The notes under the pieces were generated by a model, which worked only from the letters and a program-made list of their open reading frames with translations, was not told where the DNA came from and made no database searches. A stretch of 64,000 bases of DNA from Planotetraspora thailandica. GTDB taxonomy: Bacteria > Actinomycetota > Actinomycetes > Streptosporangiales > Streptosporangiaceae. This document shows positions 47,578 to 56,010 of this stretch, piece after piece. Every line of letters begins with the position of its first letter. Positions within the stretch are counted from its first letter, which is position 1. The stretch is from assembly GCF_016863335.1 (NCBI RefSeq), contig NZ_BOOR01000054.1, forward strand, positions 45,044-109,043. Reading direction: 5' to 3'. A program made the position numbers and the translations under genes.

Positions 47578-49314
47578 TCAGGCGGCCCCCATGTGCGAGA
47601 AGGGACCCCACACGGACGGGGAGACGCCGTCACGGTGGAGCGCGCCGATCTCCCGGCCGAGGGCGACGTTGGACGGCTCGCCTCCGAGACGCCCAGCGAG
47701 CCGCCCGGTGATCCGCTCGTGCAGGCCGCGCATGAGGCGCACCAGGTCAGGGCTGTCCGGCACGGGCCACAGGGCGCCGATCACCGACCGCGCACCCGAG
47801 GCGAGCAGCACCGCCGGGAACCCGAGCTGCTCGCCGGGGTGCCGGTCGCCGATCCCGCCGACGTCGCACGCCGACAACACAGCCAGCGGGGCCGAGGCGA
47901 AACGCCTGGTCCAGACGTCGCGCAGCGACAGGCCCGGCCCGAGCACGAGCGTGGACGCGAGCGGCCTGGAGTGGTCGATCACGCCGTGGCAGGCCAGGTG
48001 AAGGGTGCCGGCCGACAACAACCGGTCCAGCAGCTCGGGGAACGGGGGAGCGCCGTCCTCGCCGAGCACGACGGGCGGCACGCGGTACACGTCGGCGACC
48101 TCCGCGACCTCGTGATGCACTTGCGTGAGCGGGCGGTGGGGCCCGGCCATGGAGGGGTCACCGGCGACCAGCGCCTCGGCTTGCCCGGCCGCCTGACCGG
48201 CGGGGATGCTGCTCGCCAGCAGCAGCCCGCGCGCCGACGGGACGACGGTCAGGTCGATCGTCGCGCACACCGGCGTTTCCGACGTGATCGCGGTGAACAG
48301 CGGGAGCAGCGCGGTCTCACCGACCGGCACCACCGCGACCGGCTCGGCCGCCAGCTCCGGCCAGCGCTCCAGCACCGGGCCCCACACGGCCGCGCCGACC
48401 CGCGTGAGCACCTCGTGCAGCCGGGCGGCGCGTGACGTCCTGCCGCGCGGCGCCGTACGGATGCCGTCGAGGGCCTTCTCCACCTCCTCGAACCCGAGCC
48501 CGGGCAGTTCCAGGCTCTCCGCGGATCCGTCGAGGCGGGTGCCGACCTTGATGACGGCCCCCGCCCTGGGACCGGCGATCACGTAGAGCAGCGTGCGTCC
48601 GGAGACGGCCGCGGCCTGGAATGCGTATGTCCCGGGATGCTCCAGGTGATAGCTGCCGCCGGAGGCCGCCGCCGACCTGATCTTCCGGAGGTCGTCGGCG
48701 AGCATCGAGGTGACCCTGGCCGCAAGGGTGCCGTCGGGCACGGTCGCCGACTCGGGGGCCGGAAGGGGCTCGCCGCGTACCTCCTCGATGAGATGGCGCT
48801 GGGCCGCGAGGGCGTCGCGGAGGGCCGCCTGGCCGTCCGCGGTCGCCGCGAGCCGCTCCACCGCGCGCTCCAGCATCTGGTCGCCGACGCGGCAGGAGGT
48901 GATCGTCTCGATCATCATCACCCCCATCTGGGCCCAGCCCGCCCGGTGGGCCGAATAGGCCACCACGTCAGCCATCCGGTAGAGCACCCCGGGCGGAATC
49001 AGCCGGTCGTCGACCTCGGGCCCGGCCTCCCGGATCGCCAGCGCGCCCACCCCGGCGCCCAGTCCGAATCCCACGATGGCGGTCCTGCGCCAGTCGTTCG
49101 CCCCGAGCTCGCAGGCGATCGACAACCGGGCCACGTCGATGAGCGGCCGGGGATCGCCCCCCGCGGCCACGGTCTGAAACAGCCGCTCGGTCAGTTCGAA
49201 GCTCTCGTCGCGAACGTGCTCGAACAGGGTCATGTCGCTGCTTCTGACGGCCTGGCCGTACAGCGTGGCCAGCCTGGCCACCTGCTTGGCCGCGCGCCTG
49301 GTCCCGCCGAACAC
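47578..49314 (-). CDS. CHAT-domain (caspase-like) protease
   Basis: 578 residues. The C-terminal CHAT domain spans about 350-578. The catalytic dyad is H443 in LHLACHGVIDHSRPLASTLVLG and C483 in LAVLSACDVGGIGD, followed by the typical GFPAVLLASGARSVIGALWPV. The N-terminal 340 residues are mostly helical and not recognised; repeat-rich TPR is absent. CHAT proteases are clostripain/caspase relatives that act in regulated proteolysis, including phage defence (Craspase). GTG 49314 follows AGG and lies 2 nt after the stop of a small partner gene, so the two are co-translated. Substrate and trigger unknown. Confidence 0.85.
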   Translation of the reverse strand: MFGGTRRAAKQVARLATLYGQAVRSSDMTLFEHVRDESFELTERLFQTVAAGGDPRPLIDVARLSIACELGANDWRRTAIVGFGLGAGVGALAIREAGPEVDDRLIPPGVLYRMADVVAYSAHRAGWAQMGVMMIETITSCRVGDQMLERAVERLAATADGQAALRDALAAQRHLIEEVRGEPLPAPESATVPDGTLAARVTSMLADDLRKIRSAAASGGSYHLEHPGTYAFQAAAVSGRTLLYVIAGPRAGAVIKVGTRLDGSAESLELPGLGFEEVEKALDGIRTAPRGRTSRAARLHEVLTRVGAAVWGPVLERWPELAAEPVAVVPVGETALLPLFTAITSETPVCATIDLTVVPSARGLLLASSIPAGQAAGQAEALVAGDPSMAGPHRPLTQVHHEVAEVADVYRVPPVVLGEDGAPPFPELLDRLLSAGTLHLACHGVIDHSRPLASTLVLGPGLSLRDVWTRRFASAPLAVLSACDVGGIGDRHPGEQLGFPAVLLASGARSVIGALWPVPDSPDLVRLMRGLHERITGRLAGRLGGEPSNVALGREIGALHRDGVSPSVWGPFSHMGAA

Positions 49315-49316
49315 GG

Positions 49317-49715
49317 CTACCTGTCCTCGGTGTCGAAGTCCTCGGTGTCGAAGGCGGCCGAGATCGCCGCCTCGATGGCGCCGAGATCGGGCTGCGGTCC
49401 GCCCTCCCGCTCGAACTCCAGACGCAGCCTGGTCTCCGCCTCACCCCGGCGCACCACCACGTCGACCTTCACCGCCGTGCCCTCGGCCTTCGCGCGCCGG
49501 GACACGGCGTCGGCCAGTCGCCCGACGAACCGGGTGACCGAGCTTCTGATCATCACGAACGTCACGATGGAGGCGCCGAGGTTGATTCCGTCGACGACCA
49601 CGCCCGCCACCCCGGCCGGGCCGGTGTCCCTGAGATCCTCGACCTCCTCGACGCCTTCGCCCTCGAGATACGGCGCGAGCTCTTCGGGGACCTCGACGAG
49701 CAACTCTTCCGCCAT
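49317..49715 (-). CDS. Small partner protein of the CHAT protease, unknown function
   Basis: 132 residues. An acidic N-terminus (ELLVEVPEELAPYLEGEGVEEVEDL) is followed by a hydrophobic stretch about 36-62 (GVAGVVVDGINLGASIVTFVMI), long enough for one membrane pass or a buried helix. A basic middle and a beta-rich tail with VDVVVRRGEAETRLRLEFE come next, ending in a duplicated DTEDFDTED. I do not recognise the family. It begins at ATG 49715 and is coupled to the CHAT gene. It could be a sensor, substrate or inhibitor of the protease; the hydrophobic part suggests membrane contact. Confidence 0.65.
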   Translation of the reverse strand: MAEELLVEVPEELAPYLEGEGVEEVEDLRDTGPAGVAGVVVDGINLGASIVTFVMIRSSVTRFVGRLADAVSRRAKAEGTAVKVDVVVRRGEAETRLRLEFEREGGPQPDLGAIEAAISAAFDTEDFDTEDR

Positions 49716-49852
49716 GAGCCCGGCCCTTCGATTTGGGGGATGTACCGCGCCATTGTCGCCACTTCGCCCCGGAAGAGACGCTGATTGCGGGAAAAGCACC
49801 GCTGCCGTCCGCCGGCCCGTCCGCGCAGCGGAGAGGCTCTATCGTTTTACGC

Positions 49853-52390
49853 ATGACCGAACAGTTGAAGCGCCCAGCCGCCATGCCCGAGAAACCCTCT
49901 CTCGACGGCCTGGAGGCGGTATGGGTAGCCCGCTGGGAGGCTCAGGGAACCTATCGATTCGACCGGACGAAGACGCGCGAGCGGATCTACTCCATCGACA
50001 CCCCGCCCCCCACAGTCTCCGGCTCGCTGCACGTCGGGCACGTGTTCTCCTACACGCACACCGACGTCATGGCCCGCTACCAGCGGATGAACGGCAAGTC
50101 GGTCTTCTACCCGATCGGCTGGGACGACAACGGCCTGCCCACCGAGCGGCGCGTACAGAACGTCTACGGCGTGCGCTGCGATCCGTCCCTGCCGTACGAC
50201 CCCGATTTCGTGCCGCCGGACAAGCCCGGCAAGCGCGAGGTGTCGATCTCGCGGCGTAACTTCGTGGAGCTGTGCCACAAGCTCACCGCCGTCGACGAGC
50301 AGGCCTTCGAGGACGTCTGGCGCCGGGTGGGGCTGTCCGCGGACTGGTCGCTGCTCTACACGACGATCAGCGACCGTGCGCAGGCCGTCTCTCAGCGCGC
50401 TTTCCTGCGCAACCTCGCCCGCGGCGAGGCCTATCTGTCCGAGGCCCCCACGTTGTGGGACGTCACCTACCGTACGGCCGTCGCCCAGGCCGAGCTGGAA
50501 GACCGGGAATGGCCGGGGGCCTTCCACCGGATCTCCTTCCACGGGGACGGCGGGCCAGTCTGGATCGAGACCACCAGGCCCGAGCTGATTCCGGCGTGCG
50601 TGGCGCTGGTCGCCCACCCCGACGACGAGCGGTACCGGTCGCTGGTCGGCACGACCGTGCGGACTCCGGTGTTCGGCGTGGAGGTTCCCGTCCTCGCCCA
50701 TCACCTGGCCGAGCGGGAGAAGGGCTCCGGCATCGCGATGATCTGCACGTTCGGCGACGTCACCGACGTGACCTGGTGGAGGGAGCTGCAACTGCCGACC
50801 CGCCCGGTCATCGGCTGGGACGGGCGGCTGCTCCCCGAGCCGCCGGAGGGCGTGGCGGCCGAGCCGTACAAGGAACTGGCCGGAAAGACCGTGCACAGCG
50901 CGCGCGAGCGGATCGTCGAGATGCTGCGCGAGTCGGGCGATCTGGACGGTGACCCCCGCCCGGTCGTGCGGCCGGTCAAGTTCTACGAGCGGGGCGACAA
51001 ACCCCTGGAGATCGTGACCACCCGGCAGTGGTACATCCGCAACGGCGGCCGTGACGCCGAGGTCAGGCGCCGCATGCTGGAGCGCGGGCGCGAGCTGTCG
51101 TGGCACCCCCACCACATGCGGGTGCGCTACGAGAACTGGGTCGAGGGACTCACGGGCGACTGGCTGATCTCCCGGCAGCGGTTCTTCGGCGTGCCGTTCC
51201 CCGTGTGGTACCGGCTGGACGCGCTCGGGCAGCCGATGTACGGCGAGCCGCTGCTGCCGCCGGAGGACGCGCTGCCCGTGGATCCCAGCTCGGACGTGCC
51301 GCCCGGCTACACCGAGGACCAGCGCGGCGTGCCGGGCGGGTTCATGGCCGACCCCGACGTGATGGACACGTGGGCGACCTCGTCGCTGACCCCGCAGATC
51401 GCGGGCCGCTGGGAGACCGACGACGACCTGTTCCGGCGGGTCTTCCCCGCCGACCTGCGCCCCCAGTCACACGAGATCATCCGCACCTGGCTCTTCGCGA
51501 CGGTGGTCAGATCGGATCTGGAGTTCGGCGCCGTGCCGTGGAAGGACGTCGCGATCTCCGGGTGGATCCTCGACCCCGACCGCAAGAAGATGTCCAAGTC
51601 CAAGGGCAACGTGGTCACCCCGATCGACCTGCTGGAGCAGCACGGCTCCGACGCGGTGCGCTACTGGGCGGCGAGCGGCCGTTACGGCGTGGACACCGCG
51701 TTCGACGCCGGCCAGCTCAAGATCGGCCGTCGCCTGGCGATCAAGATCCTGAACGCGTCGCGGTTCGTGCTCGGGCTGGGCGGCGACGGCGGGCAGGTCA
51801 CCGAGCCGGTCGACCTGGCCATGCTGGCGGCCCTGGCCGGGGTGATCCGCGAGGCGACGCAGGCGTTCGAGGCCTACGACCACACCCGGGCGGTCGAGGT
51901 GACCGAACGGTTCTTCTGGACGTTCTGCGACGACTACCTCGAACTCGTCAAGGCCCGGGCGTACGGGTCGGACGCCGCCGCCGAGTCGGCGCACGCCGCC
52001 CTGCGGCAGGCGCTCGACGTGCTGCTGCGGCTGTTCGCGCCGTTCATGCCGTTCGTCACCGAAGAGGTGTGGTCGTGGTGGCGTGAGGGCTCGGTGCATC
52101 TCGCGCCGTGGCCGGCCACGGCGGACGGCACGGCGGACGGCACGGTGGACGGCGTGGCCGGCGACCCGGCCGTCCTCGCGGCGGCGGCCGAGGTGCTCGG
52201 GCGGGTCCGCAAGGCCAAGTCGGAGGCGAAGGTCTCGATGCGCGCGGAGGTTGCCGGGGTGACCGTGGCAGGGCGGGGCGTCGGCCTGGTCCGCTCGGCC
52301 TTGGACGACCTGCGCGCCGCCGGCAACATCGCCGAGTTCACGCTTGCCGAGGGCGATCACGACCTGACGGTCGAGGTCGCCCTCGGCTGA
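49853..52390 (+). CDS. valS: Valyl-tRNA synthetase, archaeal-like form lacking the C-terminal coiled coil
   Basis: 845 residues. Class I signatures are PPPTVSGSLHVGH (HVGH at 60-63) and KKMSKSKGNV (KMSKS at 579-583). The editing domain and the anticodon domain (FWTFCDDYLELVKARAYG) are present. The loop that reads GTDHAGIATQ in the common bacterial enzyme is here WDDNGLPTERRVQNVYG, as in archaeal-type enzymes. The protein ends without the long C-terminal coiled coil of the E. coli protein (951 residues). Near residue 760 an ADGTADGTVDG low-complexity segment occurs. No T-box leader is visible. It stands alone, not beside folC, and may be a second or replacement copy. Confidence 0.9.
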   Translation: MTEQLKRPAAMPEKPSLDGLEAVWVARWEAQGTYRFDRTKTRERIYSIDTPPPTVSGSLHVGHVFSYTHTDVMARYQRMNGKSVFYPIGWDDNGLPTERRVQNVYGVRCDPSLPYDPDFVPPDKPGKREVSISRRNFVELCHKLTAVDEQAFEDVWRRVGLSADWSLLYTTISDRAQAVSQRAFLRNLARGEAYLSEAPTLWDVTYRTAVAQAELEDREWPGAFHRISFHGDGGPVWIETTRPELIPACVALVAHPDDERYRSLVGTTVRTPVFGVEVPVLAHHLAEREKGSGIAMICTFGDVTDVTWWRELQLPTRPVIGWDGRLLPEPPEGVAAEPYKELAGKTVHSARERIVEMLRESGDLDGDPRPVVRPVKFYERGDKPLEIVTTRQWYIRNGGRDAEVRRRMLERGRELSWHPHHMRVRYENWVEGLTGDWLISRQRFFGVPFPVWYRLDALGQPMYGEPLLPPEDALPVDPSSDVPPGYTEDQRGVPGGFMADPDVMDTWATSSLTPQIAGRWETDDDLFRRVFPADLRPQSHEIIRTWLFATVVRSDLEFGAVPWKDVAISGWILDPDRKKMSKSKGNVVTPIDLLEQHGSDAVRYWAASGRYGVDTAFDAGQLKIGRRLAIKILNASRFVLGLGGDGGQVTEPVDLAMLAALAGVIREATQAFEAYDHTRAVEVTERFFWTFCDDYLELVKARAYGSDAAAESAHAALRQALDVLLRLFAPFMPFVTEEVWSWWREGSVHLAPWPATADGTADGTVDGVAGDPAVLAAAAEVLGRVRKAKSEAKVSMRAEVAGVTVAGRGVGLVRSALDDLRAAGNIAEFTLAEGDHDLTVEVALG

Positions 52391-52402
52391 GGGCCGTTCC
52401 GC

Positions 52403-53278
52403 TCAGCCGCTCGTGCGCGCCCGGTCCCGCCGGGCCGCACGGCGGCGCCGCCACACCATCACGGGGACGGCGCCGACGACGCCCGCCGCCATCGGGGCGC
52501 CCGCCACCGCGGCCTGCAGCGCCGGCTGGGCGAAGGTGTCGGGGATCGGGAGGATCTTGGCGCGGTCGAACGGCCAGATGATGACGAAGGCGCGCCCGAC
52601 GACCTTGTCCATCGGGATCGTGCCGCCGCCCGGGTCGCCCGTGTGGAGGCGCGAGTCCCAGGACAGCGAACGGTGGTCGCCCATGACCCAGAGCCGGTCG
52701 TTCGGCACGGTCACCTCGAACTGCTGGGCGGACGGCACGTCGCCCGGATAGAGGTAGGGCTCGTCGAGCGGCACGCCGTTGACGCTCACCCGGCCCTTGG
52801 CGTCGCAGCACTTGACCGTGTCGCCCGGCACGCCGATGACGCGCTTGATGTAGTCCTTCTCACCGGGCACCAGGCCGAACACCGTGCCGACCCAGTGGAA
52901 GGCCTTGGCGATCGGGTTGGAGGGCTCCTCGTACGGAACCTCCGGGTCCCAGGAGTCCACGCCGGAGAACACGACGATGTCGCCGCGCTCGATGTCGCGT
53001 GTGTGGTAGACGAGCTTGTTCACCAGGACCCGGTCGTTGACGAGGAGGGTGTTCTCCATCGACTCCGACGGGATGTAGAAGGCCTGGACGACGAAAGACT
53101 TGATCAGCAAGGCTAGGCCGAGGGCGATGACGACGAGGACCACGAACTCCCGCAAGAAGGAGCCCTTCTTGCGTGCGTGCTTTTCATCGTTCTGCTGCGT
53201 GTCTTCCGTGACCACGTCCACCTCGTCCCCCAAGGGCGGGTGCACCCCGGCACCGTCGCCCTGATCTTGGCCAGTCAT
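52403..53278 (-). CDS. lepB: Signal peptidase I
   Basis: 291 residues. A cytoplasmic N-terminal part (1-40) precedes a membrane helix (about 43-65), and the S26 catalytic domain lies outside. The Ser-Lys dyad is S73 in YIPSESMENTL and K145 in KDYIKRVIGVPGD; boxes LWVMGDHRSLSWDSR and GRAFVIIWPF are present. A second hydrophobic segment near 255-275 is followed by a basic tail (MVWRRRRAARRDRAR), so it likely crosses the membrane twice. It removes signal peptides from secreted proteins such as those in this window. It is convergent with valS (12 bp apart). Confidence 0.92.
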   Translation of the reverse strand: MTGQDQGDGAGVHPPLGDEVDVVTEDTQQNDEKHARKKGSFLREFVVLVVIALGLALLIKSFVVQAFYIPSESMENTLLVNDRVLVNKLVYHTRDIERGDIVVFSGVDSWDPEVPYEEPSNPIAKAFHWVGTVFGLVPGEKDYIKRVIGVPGDTVKCCDAKGRVSVNGVPLDEPYLYPGDVPSAQQFEVTVPNDRLWVMGDHRSLSWDSRLHTGDPGGGTIPMDKVVGRAFVIIWPFDRAKILPIPDTFAQPALQAAVAGAPMAAGVVGAVPVMVWRRRRAARRDRARTSG

Positions 53279-53396
53279 CGCCGTGAGCTTAGACGATGTC
53301 AGAACCCCCAGTATGGCCCCAGGGCGGGCCGCTGGAGGCTTCGCCGCCCCCGTCGCGTGGCGCGGGCAGGTGGACGGCGCAGACGGCCACGTCAAA

Positions 53397-53422
53397 GGGG
53401 GCCCGGCAGAAGCCGGGCCCCC
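53397..53422 (-). terminator. Terminator of the downstream MFS pump gene
   Basis: GGGGGCCCGGC (53397-53407) and GCCGGGCCCCC (53412-53422) form an 11-bp stem with a 4-nt loop. On the minus strand it is followed by TTT and lies 36 bp after the MFS stop. Confidence 0.8.
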
Positions 53423-53458
53423 CAAGTCGCGCCGTAAACAGTCAGCGGATCGGCGCCG

Positions 53459-54994
53459 TCAGTGCGCCATCACCGGGACCGCGGGGGAGTCCTCCCCGTC
53501 GCCGGAAGTGGAGACCACGCGACCCCCCTGAGCGCGTGCGTTGACGAGGACACCCGCGATCAACGCGGACACCACGAGGATGCCGACCGCCCACCAGATC
53601 GCCGTGGCGTAACCGTGCACGGCCACCTGGTTGACGAAGCCCGCCTTGCCGAGGGTGGCGGCCTCGGCCAGGTGCGCCTTCTGCCAGGCCGTGGCGGCGC
53701 TGGCGGCGATCGTGTTGAGGAGGGCGGTGCCGATGGCGCCGCCGACCTGCTGCGAGGTGTTGACCATCGCGGAGGCGACACCGGCGTCGCGCGGCTCCAC
53801 GCCGAAGGTCGCCAGGCTCATCGCCGGCATGAACGCGGTGCCCATGCCGAGGCCGAGCAGGATCTCGGCGGGCAGAACCAGGCCGGCGTAGGAGCTGTCG
53901 ACCTTCAGTTGGGTGAGGAGCAGCATGCCGGCCGCGGCGACCACGAAGCCCGGCGTCATCAGCACGCGGGGCGCCACACGCGTCATGAGACGCGCGCCGA
54001 TCTGCGTCGAGCCGATGATCATGCCGACGACCATCGGCAGGAAGGCGAAGCCCGACTGCAGCGGCGTGTAGCCCCTGACGACCTGCAGGTAGTAGGTGAG
54101 AAAGAGGAACAGGCCGAACATGGCGATGATGGCCAGGCCCAGCGATGCGTAGACGCCGCCGCGGTTGCGGTCGGTGACCACGCGCAACGGCAGCAGCGGG
54201 CTGCGGACCTTGCTCTCGACCAGGATGAACGCGACGAGCAGCACCACGGCCGCGGCGAACAGGCCGATGGTGGCGCCCGCGGTCCAGCCGTCGGACTCGG
54301 CGCGGGTGAAGCCGTAGACGAGCGACACCAGTCCGAGGGTGGCCAGGACGACGCCCGGGATGTCCAGGCCGCTGCCGTTGCGGGCCCCGGCGGGCTCGCG
54401 GATGACGAAGACGGCTCCCGCCACGGCGATCGCCGCGAAGGGGATGTTGACGAAGAACGTCCAGCGCCAGTCGAGGACCTGGGTGAGGAAACCGCCGAGG
54501 ATCAGGCCGACGGCGCTGCCGCCACCGGCGATCGCGCCGTAGATGCCGAAGGCCTTGGCGCGCTCCCTGGCCTCGGTGAAGGTCACCGTGAGCAGCGAGA
54601 GCGCGGCGGGCGCCAGCAGGGCGCCGAACGCTCCCTGCAGGGCGCGGGCGCCGAGCAGCATCGTCTCGTTGACGGCCGCCCCGCCGATGGCGGAGGCGGC
54701 GGCGAACCCGATGAGGCCGATGGTGAACGCCCGCTTACGGCCCCACAGGTCGGCGATGCGGCCGCCGAACAGGAGAAGGCCGCCGAAGGCCAGGGCGTAG
54801 GCGGTGATGACCCACTGGCGGTTGGCGTCGGAGATGTGGAGGTCGGTCTGGGCGGAAGGCAAGGCGATGTTCACGATGGTCGCGTCGAGCACGACCATCA
54901 GCTGAGCGAGGGCGATGAAAAACAGGGCTCTCCAGCGGCGGGGGTCCGGCTGGACCTCCTGCTGGACGTGCCGGCCCGGGGCCGTTTCAGGCAT
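53459..54994 (-). CDS. MFS multidrug exporter, 14-TM (DHA2) type
   Basis: 511 residues with 14 membrane segments. LMVVLDATIVNIALPSAQTDLHISDANRQWVITAYALAFGGLLLFGGRIADLWGRKRAFTIGL has motifs D1 and A. LILGGFLTQVLDWRWTFFVNIPFA has motif C and the W-R-W-x-F-x-x-N-x-P signature. A C-terminal 25-residue tail is acidic. It probably exports cationic or lipophilic drugs or a natural product by proton antiport. ATG 54994 is the start before TM1. It lies 91 bp downstream of a TetR gene on the same strand, its likely repressor. Confidence 0.9.
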   Translation of the reverse strand: MPETAPGRHVQQEVQPDPRRWRALFFIALAQLMVVLDATIVNIALPSAQTDLHISDANRQWVITAYALAFGGLLLFGGRIADLWGRKRAFTIGLIGFAAASAIGGAAVNETMLLGARALQGAFGALLAPAALSLLTVTFTEARERAKAFGIYGAIAGGGSAVGLILGGFLTQVLDWRWTFFVNIPFAAIAVAGAVFVIREPAGARNGSGLDIPGVVLATLGLVSLVYGFTRAESDGWTAGATIGLFAAAVVLLVAFILVESKVRSPLLPLRVVTDRNRGGVYASLGLAIIAMFGLFLFLTYYLQVVRGYTPLQSGFAFLPMVVGMIIGSTQIGARLMTRVAPRVLMTPGFVVAAAGMLLLTQLKVDSSYAGLVLPAEILLGLGMGTAFMPAMSLATFGVEPRDAGVASAMVNTSQQVGGAIGTALLNTIAASAATAWQKAHLAEAATLGKAGFVNQVAVHGYATAIWWAVGILVVSALIAGVLVNARAQGGRVVSTSGDGEDSPAVPVMAH

Positions 54995-55085
54995 GAATCG
55001 ACTCACTATCGGTGTGGAGAAAAAAACTGCAGGTGAAAGAGAGCTGTCGGGCTGCCCGCGCGGTGAGCGCGGGCGGCCGGAATTT

Positions 55086-55745
55086 CTACATGGTCGTGCC
55101 CTGCGGATTTGGTCGGAGGTCGGCGAACGTGGCGCCTGCTCCCGGGAGAGCGGAGCGAGCGGGGGCACGCAGTCCGTCGAGGAACAGCTGGAGATGGCGG
55201 TCGAAGAACCTTTCCAGACCCAGGCACGCCGTGCCGGGCAACGGCCGGGTGAGCTGGGGGAGCGCGATGAGGATGTCGCCGGGAACCACATCCGGGCGCA
55301 GCAGCCCTGACGCCCGTCCCTGGTCCATGATGCGCTCCAGAGCTCTTTCGACCCTGATCCGCTGGTCGGAAAGCTCGACGGCGAGTGGCCTGCACCCCTC
55401 GTCCAGGGTGGAGCACAGGGCTCCGATGTGCTCGTGCGCCGCCCCGTGCACGAAGCGCCGCAGCGCCTCGAACGCGTCCGGCGAATCGTCCAGCACGGAT
55501 TCGGCCAGCGCCACGACCCTGTTCATGACCTCCAGGGTCACCTGGCGGATCAACTCGGTGCGATCCGCGAAGTGCCGGTATACGGTGGCGTTGCCGACCC
55601 CGGCCCTGCGCGCGATCTCGTCGAAGGTCACCTCGGGTCCGTGCTCCACGAACGCCTCACGCGCGGCGGCCACGATGCGCTCCCTGTTGCGTGACGCATC
55701 CGCCCGCATCCGGGTCACGCGGCTCCGCTCGGCGGTCGTGCTCAC
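55086..55745 (-). CDS. TetR-family repressor of the MFS pump
   Basis: 219 residues. The HTH is NRERIVAAAREAFVEHGPEVTFDEIARRAGVGNATVYRHFADRTELIRQVTLEVM (about 19-73). The C-terminal helical ligand domain includes LIALPQLTRPLPGTACLGLERFFDRHLQLFLDGLR. It is the first gene of a two-gene unit with the MFS exporter. GTG 55745 is the start. A drug-like inducer is expected but cannot be named. Confidence 0.88.
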   Translation of the reverse strand: MSTTAERSRVTRMRADASRNRERIVAAAREAFVEHGPEVTFDEIARRAGVGNATVYRHFADRTELIRQVTLEVMNRVVALAESVLDDSPDAFEALRRFVHGAAHEHIGALCSTLDEGCRPLAVELSDQRIRVERALERIMDQGRASGLLRPDVVPGDILIALPQLTRPLPGTACLGLERFFDRHLQLFLDGLRAPARSALPGAGATFADLRPNPQGTTM

Positions 55746-56010
55746 GGTGACGCTCCCTTCGGTCGACAGCTACGGCCGGCTTCGGCGCCGGCCGGTCAGA
55801 ACCGGGGAAGATCTCCCCACTTCCTTGACGTAATGAGCAACAGGTGGGGCGTGACCAGATATTTCGGGAAATTGTGTTAGCTGCATCACCACATTCCGGT
55901 TGATTCGGATGTGAGGATCGGTGGGGAACCGGCACCACCCTGAGGCGCGCGGAAACCGGTCGGGCAAGCTGTACGCGGCGACCTTCACGAACCACGCAAG
56001 GGACGAGTGG

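Noticed and set aside
49716..49852. T-box leader before valS
   Set aside because: No T-box core or specifier stem is seen in the 137-bp gap.
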